This document shows positions 48,413 through 59,730 of a stretch of DNA of 64,000 bases, in pieces. The DNA comes from Herbaspirillum chlorophenolicum. GTDB taxonomy: Bacteria > Pseudomonadota > Gammaproteobacteria > Burkholderiales > Burkholderiaceae_D. The notes beneath the pieces were generated by a model that saw only the letters and a program-made list of their open reading frames with translations, was not told the DNA's origin and did no database searches. Where the stretch lies: the NCBI RefSeq assembly GCF_001189955.1, contig NZ_LFLT01000003.1, positions 62,001 to 126,000 on the forward strand, given 5' to 3'. Within the stretch, counting starts at the first letter, position 1; each line of letters starts with the position of its first letter. The position numbers and the translations under genes were made by a program.

Positions 48413-49009
48413 TTACAAGCTGCCCTTGGTGGATGGAATCGTGCCTGCGGCGCGCTCGTCGAGCTCGATCGCCATGCGCAGCGCGCGGCCGAATGCCTTG
48501 AACACGGTCTCGCACTGGTGGTGCGCATTGATGCCGCGCAGGTTGTCGATGTGCAGGGTCACCTGCGCATGATTGACAAAACCGTGGAAGAACTCGCTGG
48601 TCAGGTCGACATCGAACGCGCCGATCATCGAACGGGTGAACGGGATGTGGTATTCCAGGCCGGGACGGCCGGAGAAATCGATCACCACGCGCGATAGCGC
48701 TTCATCCAGCGGCACGTAGGCGTGGCCGTAGCGGCGGATGCCCTTCTTGTCGCCGATAGCCTTGGCGAAGGCCTGGCCCAGGGTGATGCCCACGTCTTCC
48801 ACCGTGTGGTGCGCGTCGATATGCAGGTCGCCCTTGGCTTCGATATCAAGGTCGATCAGGCCGTGGCGTGCGATCTGGTCCAGCATGTGGTCAAGGAAAG
48901 GCACGCCGGTATCGAGCTTTTGCTTGCCGGTTCCGTCCAGGTTGATCGCGACGCGAATCTGCGTCTCGTTAGTGTTGCGGACGACTTCCGCGGTTCTGGG
49001 TGTAGACAT
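48413..49009 (-). CDS. hisB: Imidazoleglycerol-phosphate dehydratase (monofunctional)
   Basis: This Mn-dependent dehydratase does the sixth step. It is 198 residues, monofunctional. Metal-binding repeats [14 protein letters not shown] (DAHHTVED) and the second [15 protein letters not shown] are present. It lacks the phosphatase domain of E. coli HisB, so histidinol-phosphate phosphatase must be encoded elsewhere. Confidence 0.97.
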   Translation of the reverse strand: MSTPRTAEVVRNTNETQIRVAINLDGTGKQKLDTGVPFLDHMLDQIARHGLIDLDIEAKGDLHIDAHHTVEDVGITLGQAFAKAIGDKKGIRRYGHAYVPLDEALSRVVIDFSGRPGLEYHIPFTRSMIGAFDVDLTSEFFHGFVNHAQVTLHIDNLRGINAHHQCETVFKAFGRALRMAIELDERAAGTIPSTKGSL

Positions 49010-49081
49010 GGTCAGGGTAAAGCGGGATTCAAACGAAAAGGTTCTGCAAAGATGGTTCCGGATGCGCCAGCCGCAAGTGCG

Positions 49082-50194
49082 TCATTGCGCTTGCAGCGCC
49101 AGTTTCAGCGCTGCCAGGAAAGCGGTATTTTCTTCTTGTGTGCTAACGGTAATACGCAAACAGTTCTGCAGCAATGCATGCATTTTACCGGCATTTTTGA
49201 TCAGCACCTTACTGGCGAGCAAAGCGCTGAAAACTTTATCGGCATCCGGGACCCGGATCAGCACGAAGTTCGCGGCCGACGGGAACACTTCCACCCCATC
49301 CAGCGCCGCCAATTGCGCCATCAGGGCGGCACGGCCGCTGCGCAGCGCCGCCGCCTGCGCTTCCAGCACGTCGAGATGCTCCAGCATGAACAGCGCGGCC
49401 GTCTCGGTCAATACGTTGATGTTATACGGCGGGCGCACCTTGTCGAATTCGCGCAACAGCGCCGGTACGGCCGACATGTAACCCAGGCGGATGCCCGCCA
49501 GCCCCAGCTTGGACACCGTGCGCATCACCACCAGATTATTGAACTGCGGCAATGCCTGCATCAGGCTGGCCTGGGCAAACGGCTGGTAAGCCTCGTCCAC
49601 CACGACCAGGCCATACGGCGCGGCAGCTTCCACGATGCGCAGGATGTCGGCGGCGTCGAACAGCGTGCCGGTCGGGTTATTGGGATAGGAAAGATAGGTG
49701 AGCGCCGGGCGGTGCTGCTCCATTGCCGCCAGCATCGCCGGCAGATCCAGCGTGAAATCCTCGCGCAGCGGCACGCCGACATAGTCCAGCCCGGCGGCGA
49801 GCGCCGAGACCTGGTACATCACGAAACTGGGCTCCGGCGCCAGCACTTTGCGTCCCGGCACGGCGCACGCCGTCGAGAGGATGGTAATCAGCTCGTCCGA
49901 ACCGTTGCCCAGCAGCACGTCATAGCCTTCCGGCACACCCAGTTTGCTGCGGATTGCCTCTTTCAGCCGCACATAACCCGGCACTGGATAGCGATTCAGT
50001 TCCGCCTGCGCCAGCCGCTGCGCCAAGGCCTGGCGCAGTTCGGGCGGCAGGATATACGGATTCTCCATCGCATCCAGCTTGAGCATGCCCTCGGCTTCAG
50101 GCACGTGATACGCCTGCCAGCCGCGCACCAGCGGACGGATCACGCTGGCAATCAATGGTTCGCAGGAAGCGGAGTCAGCCGGTGACTTGTTCAT
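49082..50194 (-). CDS. hisC: Histidinol-phosphate aminotransferase
   Basis: This fold-type I PLP aminotransferase is 370 residues. The PLP lysine lies in [15 protein letters not shown]. It also has [12 protein letters not shown] and YPNNPTG. The start overlaps the end of the upstream methyltransferase gene by 20 bp, so its translation is coupled to an unrelated gene. Confidence 0.95.
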   Translation of the reverse strand: MNKSPADSASCEPLIASVIRPLVRGWQAYHVPEAEGMLKLDAMENPYILPPELRQALAQRLAQAELNRYPVPGYVRLKEAIRSKLGVPEGYDVLLGNGSDELITILSTACAVPGRKVLAPEPSFVMYQVSALAAGLDYVGVPLREDFTLDLPAMLAAMEQHRPALTYLSYPNNPTGTLFDAADILRIVEAAAPYGLVVVDEAYQPFAQASLMQALPQFNNLVVMRTVSKLGLAGIRLGYMSAVPALLREFDKVRPPYNINVLTETAALFMLEHLDVLEAQAAALRSGRAALMAQLAALDGVEVFPSAANFVLIRVPDADKVFSALLASKVLIKNAGKMHALLQNCLRITVSTQEENTAFLAALKLALQAQ

Positions 50195-50990
50195 CTTGTT
50201 GGCTCGCAGGTTCCAGCGCCACCAGGCGCTGGCGAATCAGTTCGCAGTAATCGGGATTGAGTTCGAAGCCGGCGAAACGCCGGCCGCAGCGACGCGCCGC
50301 CACCGCGGTGGTGCCGCTGCCCATGAACGGGTCGAGCACCACGCCGCCTGGCGGACAGGATGCCTTGATCATGCGCTCGACAATCTCCAGCGGCTTTTGC
50401 GTGGGATGGTCGGCACGCTCCTTGTGTTCGCGGTGCAGGCGCGAGACGCTCCAGACATCCTTGGGGTTGTAGCCCATCTCCAGCCATTTGGCGCCGATGA
50501 AGATGGAGCGCGAACGCGCCTTCTTGGTCTGCTCGTCGTAGGGGATGCGGATGGCATCGAGGTCGAAGAAATAATCCTTCGCGCGCGCAAAGAAACCGAT
50601 GGTGTCGTGCACTGAAGAATAACGCCGGGTGCTGCCGCCCATGGAGGGCACGCGGCGGTCCCAGACGATCTCGTTGATCATGGTCATGCGCTGCTTGAGC
50701 ATGACGAAGATCTCCGGCGAATAGCGCCAAGTCAGGAAAATGTAGAGGCTGCCGTTGGCCTTGAGCTTGGGCAGCGCGGCATCGATCCATTGCTCGGTCC
50801 AGCGCAGGTATTCGACGGTATCGAGCTTGTCGGAGTCGTTACCGTAGTCCTTGCCCAGCCCGTACGGCGGGTCGGCGATCAAGAGGTCGATGCTGCCGTC
50901 CGGAATGCGCCGCAAACCCTGCAGCGCATCCTCGCAATGCACGCGATCCAGCCAGCCTTCGCCTGCAAACGGGTCGGAGGCAGCCGTCAT
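50175..50990 (-). CDS. Orphan site-specific DNA methyltransferase (beta class, N6-adenine or N4-cytosine)
   Basis: This is a 271-residue amino-methyltransferase. DPPYGLG (motif IV, 40-46) comes first, and the AdoMet motif DPFMGSGTT (220-228) is near the C-terminus, preceded by HPTQKP; this order defines the beta class. The region between about 110 and 190 should hold target recognition. DPPY favours N6-adenine but does not prove it. No restriction endonuclease is adjacent. The gene starts 4 bp after the hisD stop and overlaps hisC by 20 bp, so it is embedded in the his operon. Specificity cannot be read from sequence. Confidence 0.92.
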   Translation of the reverse strand: MTAASDPFAGEGWLDRVHCEDALQGLRRIPDGSIDLLIADPPYGLGKDYGNDSDKLDTVEYLRWTEQWIDAALPKLKANGSLYIFLTWRYSPEIFVMLKQRMTMINEIVWDRRVPSMGGSTRRYSSVHDTIGFFARAKDYFFDLDAIRIPYDEQTKKARSRSIFIGAKWLEMGYNPKDVWSVSRLHREHKERADHPTQKPLEIVERMIKASCPPGGVVLDPFMGSGTTAVAARRCGRRFAGFELNPDYCELIRQRLVALEPASQQDEQVTG

Positions 50991-50994
50991 CGCA

Positions 50995-52308
50995 TCACTT
51001 CAGGCGCAGTTCGGCGGAACGGGCGTGCGCCTGCAGGCCCTCGCCATAGGCCAGCTCTGCGGCAATCTTGCCCAGCGTCTGGGCGCCGGCTTCAGACACG
51101 CGGATCAGGCTCGAACGCTTCTGGAAATCGTACACGCCCAGCGGCGATGAAAAGCGCGCAGTGCGCGAAGTCGGCAGCACATGGTTGGGGCCGGCACAGT
51201 AGTCGCCCAGCGATTCGGACGAAAAACGGCCGAGGAACATGGCGCCGGCATGACGGATCTTGTCGGCCCAGCGCTGCGGATCTTCGGTGGAAATTTCCAG
51301 GTGTTCTGCGGCGATCATATTGGCGATCTCGCAGGCCTCCTCCATATCGCGCACTTTCACCAGCGCGCCGCGGTCGGTCAGCGAGGTGCGGATCACATCC
51401 TTGCGCGGCATGGCGTCGAGCTGCTTGTTGATGGAGGCTTCGACTTTGGCGATGTAGCCGGCATCCGGACACAGCAGGATCGATTGCGCCAGTTCATCGT
51501 GCTCGGCCTGCGAGAACAGGTCCATGGCAATCCAGTCCGGGTCGGTGCTGCCGTCGCACACCACCAGGATCTCGGAGGGCCCGGCAATCATGTCGATACC
51601 GACCACACCGAACACGCGGCGCTTGGCAGCGGCGACATAGGCGTTGCCGGGGCCGACGATCTTGTCGACTTGCGGAATGGTCGCCGTGCCATAGGCCAGC
51701 GCGCCGACAGCCTGCGCGCCGCCGATGGTGAACACGCGGTCCACGCCGGCAATCGCGGCAGCGGCCAGCACCAGTTCATTCTTCACGCCGTCCGGCGTGG
51801 GCACCACCATGATGACTTCCTGCACGCCGGCCACCTTGGCCGGGATCGCGTTCATCAGCACCGACGAGGGATAGGCAGCCTTGCCGCCCGGCACGTAGAT
51901 GCCGACGCGGTCCAGCGGCGTGACCTTCTGGCCCAGTTCGGTGCCGTCAGCTTCCCGGTACAGGAAACCGTCGGAGCCGCACTCTTTCTTCTGGCGCTCG
52001 TGGTAGGCGCGCACGCGGTCGGCTGCAGCTTGCAGCGCCGCACGGCGCGTTTCCGACAGGCCGGCCAATGCCGCCTGCAAGGCATCCTTGCCGATTTCCA
52101 GCGCGGCCAGCGAGGCTGCCTGCACGCGGTCGAAACGCTGCGTGTACTCCAGCACTGCAGCATCGCCGCGCGCCTTGACGTCGGCCAGGATGCCGGCGGC
52201 GGCACGGTCGATGGCCTCGTCTTCGCTGGCTTCGAAGGCCAGCACGGCCGACAGCTTGTCGCGGAAGCCGGCGTCGGAGGAATCGAGTTTTCGGATGGCA
52301 ATGCTCAT
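50995..52308 (-). CDS. hisD: Histidinol dehydrogenase
   Basis: This zinc enzyme does the last two oxidations to histidine. It is 437 residues. Typical motifs are [38 protein letters not shown], the zinc/catalytic region around [10 protein letters not shown], and AAEHLEI. The start at 52308 has AGGTGA upstream. The frame is open far into hisG and murA, but only as an overprint. Confidence 0.97.
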   Translation of the reverse strand: MSIAIRKLDSSDAGFRDKLSAVLAFEASEDEAIDRAAAGILADVKARGDAAVLEYTQRFDRVQAASLAALEIGKDALQAALAGLSETRRAALQAAADRVRAYHERQKKECGSDGFLYREADGTELGQKVTPLDRVGIYVPGGKAAYPSSVLMNAIPAKVAGVQEVIMVVPTPDGVKNELVLAAAAIAGVDRVFTIGGAQAVGALAYGTATIPQVDKIVGPGNAYVAAAKRRVFGVVGIDMIAGPSEILVVCDGSTDPDWIAMDLFSQAEHDELAQSILLCPDAGYIAKVEASINKQLDAMPRKDVIRTSLTDRGALVKVRDMEEACEIANMIAAEHLEISTEDPQRWADKIRHAGAMFLGRFSSESLGDYCAGPNHVLPTSRTARFSSPLGVYDFQKRSSLIRVSEAGAQTLGKIAAELAYGEGLQAHARSAELRLK

Positions 52309-52355
52309 GGGGTCACCTGCAATACGGCTGGGTTCAACTTGGTTTCGTTGCGGTC

Positions 52356-53006
52356 TTACTTGGCTTTGGACGCCTTCTCGAAGGCGTCGAGGATGGGCTG
52401 CAGGCGCTCGCGCTTCAGCTTCAGCGCAGCCTGGTTGACCACCAGGCGCGAGGAGATGTCGATGATGTGCTCGACTTCCACCAGCTTGTTGGCGCGCAGC
52501 GTGCCGCCGGTGCTGACCAGGTCGACGATGGCATCCGACAGGCCCACCAGCGGTCCCAGCTCCATCGAACCATACAGCTTGATCAGGTCGACGTGCACGC
52601 CCTTGGCGGCGAAGTGTTCGCGCGCGGTCTTGACGTACTTGGTCACTACCCGCAGGCGCGCGCCCTGGCGCACCGCGTTGGCGTAGTCGAAGCCTTCCTG
52701 CACTGCTACCGACAGGCGGCATTTGGCGATGTTCAGGTCGATCGGCTGGTACAGCCCCTCGCCGCCATGCTCCAGCAGCACGTCCTTGCCGGCCACGCCG
52801 AAGTCGGCCGCGCCGTATTGCACGTAGGTCGGCACGTCCGAAGCGCGCACGATGATCACGCGCACGTCGGGGTCGTTGGTCGGCAGGATCAGCTTGCGCG
52901 ACGATTCCGGGTCTTCGGCCACGGTGATGCCGGCGGCTTTCAGCAGCGGCAGGGTTTCTTCGAAGATGCGGCCCTTGGAAAGCGCCAGCGTCAGTTGTTG
53001 GGTCAT
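52356..53006 (-). CDS. hisG: ATP phosphoribosyltransferase, short form (HisG_S)
   Basis: This enzyme commits ATP and PRPP to histidine synthesis. At 216 residues it is the short catalytic form, which lacks the C-terminal regulatory domain and needs HisZ. It has [16 protein letters not shown] and the PRPP-binding [14 protein letters not shown]. hisZ is not in this window, so it must be elsewhere, often near purA. Confidence 0.96.
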   Translation of the reverse strand: MTQQLTLALSKGRIFEETLPLLKAAGITVAEDPESSRKLILPTNDPDVRVIIVRASDVPTYVQYGAADFGVAGKDVLLEHGGEGLYQPIDLNIAKCRLSVAVQEGFDYANAVRQGARLRVVTKYVKTAREHFAAKGVHVDLIKLYGSMELGPLVGLSDAIVDLVSTGGTLRANKLVEVEHIIDISSRLVVNQAALKLKRERLQPILDAFEKASKAK

Positions 53007-53027
53007 GTCTTGGACTTTGCGAAAGGC

Positions 53028-54278
53028 TTATTTGACGCGTTCGATGTCGGCGCCGATGGCCGACAGCTTGGCTTCCATACGGTCGTAGCCACGGTCGAGG
53101 TGGTAGATGCGCTCGACCAGGGTCTCGCCCTGCGCCGCCAGGCCGGCGATCACCAGCGAGGCGGAGGCGCGCAGGTCGGTAGCCATCACCGGCGCACCGA
53201 CGAACTTGTCCACGCCCTTGATGATGGCGGTGTTGCCTTCGATGTCGATGGCCGCGCCCAGGCGGTTCAGCTCCTGCACGTGCATGAAGCGGTTTTCGAA
53301 GATGGTTTCGGTGACGTGGCTGGTGCCATCGGCGATGCAGTTCAGCGCCATGAATTGCGCCTGCATGTCGGTCGGGAAACCGGGGTATTCGGTGGTGCGG
53401 AAGCTCACCGCCTTGGGACGCGCGGCCATCTGGATACGGATCCAGTCCTCGCCCGAGGTGAGGATGGCGCCGGCTTCGCGCAGCTTGTCCAGCGCCGCGT
53501 CGAGCAGGCCGGAACGGGTGCGGCGCAGCGTCACGTCGCCGCCGGCGGCCGCCACCGCGCACAGGAAGGTGCCGGTCTCGATGCGGTCGGCAATCACTTC
53601 GTGGGTGGCGCCGTGCAGCTTGTCCACGCCCTGGATCACCAGGCGGTCGCTGCCGATGCCTTCGATCTTCGCGCCCATCTTCACCAGCAAGTTGGCCAGG
53701 TCGCCCACTTCCGGTTCGCGCGCGGCGTTTTCCAGCACGGTCTCGCCTTCGGCCAGCACCGCGGCCATCAGCAGGTTCTCGGTACCGGTGACGGTGATCA
53801 TGTCGGTGACGATGCGCGCGCCCTTGAGGCGCTTGGCCTTGGCATAGATATAGCCGGCGTCGATGTGGATCTCCGCGCCCATGGCTTGCAAGCCCTTGAT
53901 GTGCTGGTCCACCGGACGCGAGCCGATGGCGCAGCCGCCCGGCAGCGAGACCTTGGCTTCGCCGAAGCGCGCCAAGAGCGGGCCCAGCACCAGGATACTG
54001 GCGCGCATGGTCTTGACCATCTCATACGGCGCTTCCAGTTTGGTGATGTCGTTGCCGTTGAGCACGGTCTCATCGCCGTTTTCCTGCACGCGCAGGCCCA
54101 TCTGCTTCATCAGCTTGGTGATGGTGATCACGTCCTGCAGGTGCGGGATGTTCTTCAGGTGCAGGTCGTCGGCCGTCAGCAGACCGGCGCACAGGATGGG
54201 CAGCGCCGCGTTCTTGGCGCCGGAGATGGTGACTTCGCCGGAGAGGCGCTTGCCGCCGCGGATCAGGAGCTTGTCCAT
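53028..54278 (-). CDS. murA: UDP-N-acetylglucosamine 1-carboxyvinyltransferase
   Basis: This first committed enzyme of peptidoglycan synthesis transfers enolpyruvate to UDP-GlcNAc. It is 416 residues. The catalytic loop Cys is in [15 protein letters not shown], and [10 protein letters not shown] is near the N-terminus. The Cys (not Asp) predicts fosfomycin sensitivity. It lies between the BolA-like gene and hisG, as in many betaproteobacteria. Confidence 0.97.
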   Translation of the reverse strand: MDKLLIRGGKRLSGEVTISGAKNAALPILCAGLLTADDLHLKNIPHLQDVITITKLMKQMGLRVQENGDETVLNGNDITKLEAPYEMVKTMRASILVLGPLLARFGEAKVSLPGGCAIGSRPVDQHIKGLQAMGAEIHIDAGYIYAKAKRLKGARIVTDMITVTGTENLLMAAVLAEGETVLENAAREPEVGDLANLLVKMGAKIEGIGSDRLVIQGVDKLHGATHEVIADRIETGTFLCAVAAAGGDVTLRRTRSGLLDAALDKLREAGAILTSGEDWIRIQMAARPKAVSFRTTEYPGFPTDMQAQFMALNCIADGTSHVTETIFENRFMHVQELNRLGAAIDIEGNTAIIKGVDKFVGAPVMATDLRASASLVIAGLAAQGETLVERIYHLDRGYDRMEAKLSAIGADIERVK

Positions 54279-54287
54279 GTTCTTGCC

Positions 54288-54524
54288 TTATTTCTGGAAT
54301 TCTTCGGGAGTGAGGGTCTTCATCGACAGCGCGTGGATCTCTTCACGCATGCGGTCGCCCAGCGCGGCGTAGACCAACTGGTGGCGCTGGATCAGGCGCT
54401 TGCCGGAGAAGGCGTCGGAAACGATGACGGCGTTGAAATGCTGGCCGTCGCCTTCGACTTCAATATGCTGGCATTCAAGGCCGGCAACGATATAGCTTTT
54501 GACGAGTTCGGGTGTGGGTAGCAT
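54288..54524 (-). CDS. BolA family protein (IbaG-like)
   Basis: This is a 78-residue BolA/IbaG protein with the class II KH-like fold, including HFNAVIVSDAFSGKRLIQRHQLVYAALGD. BolA proteins bind monothiol glutaredoxins and Fe-S clusters; grxD is present at 17.2 kb. I start at 54524 (MLPTPELVK); five more codons upstream are open. It lies 9 bp before murA, the conserved ibaG-murA pair. Confidence 0.93.
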   Translation of the reverse strand: MLPTPELVKSYIVAGLECQHIEVEGDGQHFNAVIVSDAFSGKRLIQRHQLVYAALGDRMREEIHALSMKTLTPEEFQK

Positions 54525-54563
54525 GGTTCGGCTCTTCACTAGGTTCGATAATGGGGCGGCACT

Positions 54564-55324
54564 TCAGTGCGAACCCGCGCGCAGCTTGTAACCGCTCTTG
54601 AGCAAGCGCACTGCCAGCGTGGCGAGCACCACGAAGAACACGGTCACGATGCCAAGGCTGGTCATGGGATTGATGTCGGACTGGCCGAAGAAGCCGTAGC
54701 GAAAGCCATCGATCATATAAAAAAACGGGTTGAAATGCGACACCGCCTGCCAGAACGGCGGCAGCGAGTGTATCGAATAGAACACGCCGGCCAGGAAAGT
54801 CAGCGGCACGATCAGGAAATTCTGGAACGCCGCCAGCTGGTCGAACTTCTCGGCCCAGATGCCGGCCACCAGGCCCATCGTACCCAGAATGGCCGCGCCC
54901 AGCACGGCGAATACCACGATCCACAACGGCGCCACGAAATCCAAGTGGCCGAACCACGCAGTGACGACGAACACGCCGGCGCCGACGATCAGGCCGCGCA
55001 CCACCGCCGCCAGCACATAGCCGCCGAACAGCTCCCAGTGCGACAGCGGCGTCAGCAGCACGAACACCAGGTTGCCGGTGATCTTGGACTGGATCAGCGA
55101 GGATGAACTGTTGGCAAAGGCGTTTTGCAGCACGCTCATCATCACCAGGCCGGGCACCAGGAAACCGGTGTACTGCACACCGGGATAAACCTGTACGTGG
55201 TCCTGCAGCACGTGGCCGAAAATCAGCAGGTACAGCAGCGCGGTCATGATCGGCGCTGTCACGGTCTGCGTCGCCACCTTCCAGAAACGCAGGATTTCCT
55301 TGTAGAACAGGGTCTGGAAGCCGG

Positions 55325-55328
<4 letters not shown>
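54564..55328 (-). CDS. ABC-2 type transporter permease (YadH-like)
   Basis: This is a 254-residue permease with six helices. The ABC-2 signature includes PGLVMMSVLQNAFANSSSSLIQSK and the C-terminal HFNPFFYMIDGFRYGFFG. It pairs with the ATPase whose stop overlaps its start by 4 bp. The substrate is unknown; the operon position next to mla genes hints at an envelope component but does not show one. Confidence 0.93.
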
Positions 55329-56236
<908 letters not shown>

Positions 56237-56572
56237 GTTGCCGATAGCCCGTTCTATTCGTTACTTTTAAGAAAGAATAAGGTGGCAGGAATTCGCCCTG
56301 CCGGCCTCGCCCTGGCATCCTGGTGCGGCCGCCGTGGCGGTCGTCGCGTCCCTGCGGATGCCTTGTGATGTCATTTGATGGATCGCCGCGCTGCTGCGCC
56401 ATGGAACCATGCGGCTCACGCAAGGCACACCGGGCACCCCGAAATGGCACAGAACCAGCGTCATGAACTGGCGGTAAAACAGGAGATTATAGGGGAATTC
56501 GATTTTCCGGGCCGGATTGCCGCAGACGCGGCGGCAGCCTTGGGAATGCCGGAATAACGGCGGTGGAGGCCG
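56237..56572. other. 336-bp gap between mlaB and the ABC ATPase gene
   Basis: No supported gene. Minus-strand frames of 65-78 codons lack ribosome sites and features. A small CCGCC / GGCGG hairpin near 56330 and AT-rich DNA just before the ATPase gene are the only features noticed, so a separate promoter for yadGH-ibaG-murA-his is plausible. Confidence 0.45.
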
Positions 56573-56872
56573 TCAGTGATGTCGATCGGTGGCGGAAGTG
56601 GGCGCCGCCGAGGCATTGCCGTGCAGCAGCGGCGAAACGCCATAGAGGTCGGCCAGGCTCTGCAGGTTGGCCGGCAGCGTGCCGAACTCGAGCGCCGCGC
56701 CGCGGGCCTGTGCCGCACGACGCCAGGCCAGGAGCGTAGCCACCGCCGACGAATCGACCACCGCCACTTCGCTGACGTCGATGCTGGCCTGGCCGGCGGC
56801 GATGGCCGACAGCCCCTCGCTCAGGACGGAACGGGCATTATTGACGGTCAGCGAGGTGCCGGGCTTGAACAT
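56573..56872 (-). CDS. mlaB: STAS-domain protein MlaB
   Basis: This small cytoplasmic STAS protein is 99 residues and stabilises the MlaF ATPase. The conserved SVDSSA-like VAVVDSSAVATLL is present. The C-terminal Ser/Ala/His tail is variable. It is the last gene of the mla unit. Confidence 0.88.
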   Translation of the reverse strand: MFKPGTSLTVNNARSVLSEGLSAIAAGQASIDVSEVAVVDSSAVATLLAWRRAAQARGAALEFGTLPANLQSLADLYGVSPLLHGNASAAPTSATDRHH

Positions 56873-56891
56873 GGTCGATGGTCTTTCTGGA

Positions 56892-57524
56892 TTACTTCTT
56901 GCCGGCAGAACGTGCCGCCAGTTGCTTGTTCTTGTCCGACAGCGCCTTGATCAGGCCGTCGATGCCGCCCTTGTTGATTTCATTGGCGAAGGTCCCCTTG
57001 TAGGCTTCCACCAGCCAGGCGCCCAGCACGTTGACGTCATACAGCTTCCAGCCGTCGGCCTTCTTTTCCAGGCGATAGCTCAGTTGGATCGGCTCGCCGC
57101 CGCGTGCCGAGATCACTTGCGAATTCACTTCCACTTCAGTGTCGGTCGGCGCGGCGCGCAGCGGCTTGAATTCGATCTTCTGGTCGCGCACCTGCGACAG
57201 CGCGCCGGCGTAGGTATAGACCAGCAGGCTGCGGAATTCGGTAATCAGCTGCTTTTGCTGGTCCGGAGTGGCTTGGCGCCAGAAACGGCCGGCCGCGAGC
57301 TGGGTCATGCGCTCGAAGTCGACATAAGGCAGGATCTTCTGCTCAACCAGCTGCATGATGCGAGTGTTGTTGCCGGACTGGATGTCCTTGTCGTTCTTGG
57401 CGGTATCCAGCACTTCCGAGCTGATGCGCTTGACCAGCGCGTCCGGTGCCTCCTGCGCGGAAGCAGCGCCGGAAAAGGCCAGTGCGGAAACGGCGATGGC
57501 GATAAATTTGGTGAACATCTTCAT
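56892..57524 (-). CDS. mlaC: Phospholipid-binding periplasmic protein MlaC
   Basis: This 210-residue periplasmic shuttle carries phospholipid between MlaA and MlaFEDB. A signal peptide ends at ASA (about residue 23). The Tol-Tol/Ttg2 domain has ILPYVDFERMTQLAAGRFWRQA and WKLYDVNVLGAWLVEAYKG. It lies after mlaA and before mlaB. Confidence 0.95.
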   Translation of the reverse strand: MKMFTKFIAIAVSALAFSGAASAQEAPDALVKRISSEVLDTAKNDKDIQSGNNTRIMQLVEQKILPYVDFERMTQLAAGRFWRQATPDQQKQLITEFRSLLVYTYAGALSQVRDQKIEFKPLRAAPTDTEVEVNSQVISARGGEPIQLSYRLEKKADGWKLYDVNVLGAWLVEAYKGTFANEINKGGIDGLIKALSDKNKQLAARSAGKK

Positions 57525-57740
57525 AGGTCTTTATCCATTCGAATAGGAGCGGCGAAACCGCATGCCGCTGAAAGTCGGTGAGCCGGCGCAAACTTCCGAC
57601 GACGGCCGGCCTTCTTTCGAGACCGCGCAGCCCGTCGGGTTCCCGTGCTGTCACAGACGGCGACGGATCTTACAGTTTGTGCGATTTACTGCAATTTCAA
57701 GAAGCCGGCCGCAGGCGGCAACGCCGCCGTGGCCACGCCA

Positions 57741-58454
57741 TCACGGCTTGATGGCTTCTTCCTTCTGTTCGCTGCCGGAATTGCCGCCATTGATTTGCGA
57801 CTGGCGGCGCTGCAGGTAGGCGTCACGCACGAAATCGTACTTGTCCAGCGCAGCGTCTTCCAGCAGGGTCGAGGCATCCAGCAACTGGGCGCGACGATCC
57901 ACCACACGGATCACGCTGCCTACGTTACGCCAGCGGACCGGACGCTTGTAGGTCCACAGGTCGCCATACAGGTCGACCGGCAGGCCGGCGGTGTCGCGGA
58001 TGGTGGACGGGCCGAAGAACGGCAGCACCACGTACGGGCCGGAGCCTACGCCCCACTTGCCCAGGGTCTGGCCAAAGTCGGACTTCTCGCGCGGCAGGCG
58101 GGCTTCGGTCGCCACGTCCAGCACGCCGCCCAACCCGAAGGTGGTGTTGATCGCCACGCGCATGAAGGTCGACACGCCTTGCTCGACACGGCCTTGCAAC
58201 AGCTGGTTGATCGACGACCACAGGTCGCCGATGTTGCCGAAGAAGTTGCCCACGCCGGCCTGCACCGGATTCGGCACCACTGCGTCATAAGCTTGCGCAG
58301 CAGGCTTGAGCGCCACCTTGTCGACGGTGTCGTTGAAGCTGAACATGGCGCGGTTGAAGCCCTCCAGCGGATCGCCAGGGTTATTGTTGGTGGCGCAACC
58401 GGTCAGGGCTGCGGCTGCCAGGGCAAATGCGCCGATGCGCGCTGCGTAAGTCAT
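57741..58454 (-). CDS. mlaA: Outer-membrane lipoprotein MlaA (VacJ)
   Basis: This is a 237-residue lipoprotein with lipobox LTGC (Cys20). It has the MlaA motif DPLEGFNRAMFSFND and GLPVDLYGDLWTYKRPVR-like regions. It removes misplaced phospholipids from the outer leaflet. Here it is inside the mla operon (mlaF-E-D-A-C-B) rather than elsewhere as in E. coli. Its start overlaps mlaD by 4 bp. Confidence 0.95.
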   Translation of the reverse strand: MTYAARIGAFALAAAALTGCATNNNPGDPLEGFNRAMFSFNDTVDKVALKPAAQAYDAVVPNPVQAGVGNFFGNIGDLWSSINQLLQGRVEQGVSTFMRVAINTTFGLGGVLDVATEARLPREKSDFGQTLGKWGVGSGPYVVLPFFGPSTIRDTAGLPVDLYGDLWTYKRPVRWRNVGSVIRVVDRRAQLLDASTLLEDAALDKYDFVRDAYLQRRQSQINGGNSGSEQKEEAIKP

Positions 58455-58933
58455 TTCGAATCATCCTTTCCCTCTGCCGCTTTGCTATAGAGGAACTGAC
58501 TGATCAGATTCTCCAGAACAATGGCAGATTGTGTCATTTTTATAGTATCGCCCGACGCCAGGTTGACGGTATCGCCACCCGGTTCGAGGCCGATGTATTG
58601 CTCGCCCAGCAGGCCCGAGGTCAGGATCTTGGCAGAGCTGTCCTTGGGAAACTTGTAACCGTCATCCATGTTGAGGGTAACGATGGCGCGGAAAGTCTGG
58701 TCGTCGAAGCGGATCGAATCGACCCGGCCCACCACCACACCCGCGCTCTTTACCGCCGCGCGCGACTTCAGTCCACCGATGTTATCGAAATTGGCCTTGA
58801 CGGTATAGGTTTTCTGGCCGAACGACATGGCGCTCATGTTGCCGGCCTTGAGCGCCAGAAACACCAGTGCCGCCACGCCCAGCAGCACGAAGATTCCAAC
58901 CCAAGCGTCCAGTGATTTACGTTGCATAGTCAA
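58451..58933 (-). CDS. mlaD: MCE-domain protein MlaD
   Basis: This 160-residue protein has an N-terminal membrane anchor and one MCE domain (about 40-118, GLKSRAAVKSAGVVVGRV). MCE domains form a hexameric ring that passes lipid. It lies 17 bp after mlaE. Confidence 0.95.
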   Translation of the reverse strand: MTMQRKSLDAWVGIFVLLGVAALVFLALKAGNMSAMSFGQKTYTVKANFDNIGGLKSRAAVKSAGVVVGRVDSIRFDDQTFRAIVTLNMDDGYKFPKDSSAKILTSGLLGEQYIGLEPGGDTVNLASGDTIKMTQSAIVLENLISQFLYSKAAEGKDDSK

Positions 58934-58950
58934 CCCTTTTATTGATTCTG

Positions 58951-59730
58951 TCAGCTGAACATCAGCGCGGTCAGGAGGAAGTCCAAGCCCAGCACCATCA
59001 GCGAAGCGATCACCACGGTACGGGTGGTGGCGCGCGCCACGCCTTCCGGCGTCGGCTGCGCCTCATAACCCTGGAACAGCGCCACGAAGGTCACTGCGAT
59101 ACCGAACACGATGCTTTTCAGCACGCCATTGGCAATGTCGTTCCACACGTCCACGCCGCCCTGCATCTGCGACCAGAACGCGCCTTCGTCGACGCCGATC
59201 AGCAGCACGCCAACCACATAGCCGCCCATCACGCCCACCGCACTGAAGATGGCGGCCAGCACCGGCATGGCGATCACGCCGGCCCAGAAACGCGGAGCAA
59301 TCACGCGCTGCAGGGGATTGACGGCCATCATCTCCATTGCCGACAACTGCTCGCCGGCTTTCATCAGGCCGATCTCGGCGGTCAGCGAGGTGCCGGCGCG
59401 GCCGGCGAACAGCAGCGCAGTCACCACCGGACCCAGCTCACGCGTCAGCGACAGCGCCACCAGCAGGCCCAGCGCCTGCTCGGAACCGTACTTGTTGAGC
59501 GTGTAATAGCCTTGCAGGCCCAGCACGAAACCGACAAACAAGCCCGATACCGCGATGATCACCAGCGAATAATTGCCGATGAAATGGATCTGGTCGGTAA
59601 CCAGGCGCGGACGGCGCAACAGGCCCAGCGACGCACCCAGCATATTGAAGAACATGCGCGCGGCAAAACCCGTGCCGACGATGAATTCGCGGACGCCGCG
59701 GCCCAGGCTGGCCAACAGGTTGACGATCAT
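58951..59730 (-). CDS. mlaE: Phospholipid ABC transporter permease MlaE
   Basis: This permease is 259 residues with about five to six helices and the MlaE family motifs GYYTLNKYGSEQALG and ALLFAGRAGTSLTAEIG. Its start overlaps the mlaF stop by 4 bp. Confidence 0.96.
   Translation of the reverse strand: MIVNLLASLGRGVREFIVGTGFAARMFFNMLGASLGLLRRPRLVTDQIHFIGNYSLVIIAVSGLFVGFVLGLQGYYTLNKYGSEQALGLLVALSLTRELGPVVTALLFAGRAGTSLTAEIGLMKAGEQLSAMEMMAVNPLQRVIAPRFWAGVIAMPVLAAIFSAVGVMGGYVVGVLLIGVDEGAFWSQMQGGVDVWNDIANGVLKSIVFGIAVTFVALFQGYEAQPTPEGVARATTRTVVIASLMVLGLDFLLTALMFS

Noticed and set aside
50995-53562. Single 855-codon minus-strand frame covering hisD and upstream DNA
   Set aside because: Only the part from 52308 is HisD; the rest overprints hisG and murA in another frame.
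52467-54521. 684-codon plus-strand frame across hisG and murA
   Set aside because: Antisense to two well-conserved genes with repetitive composition.
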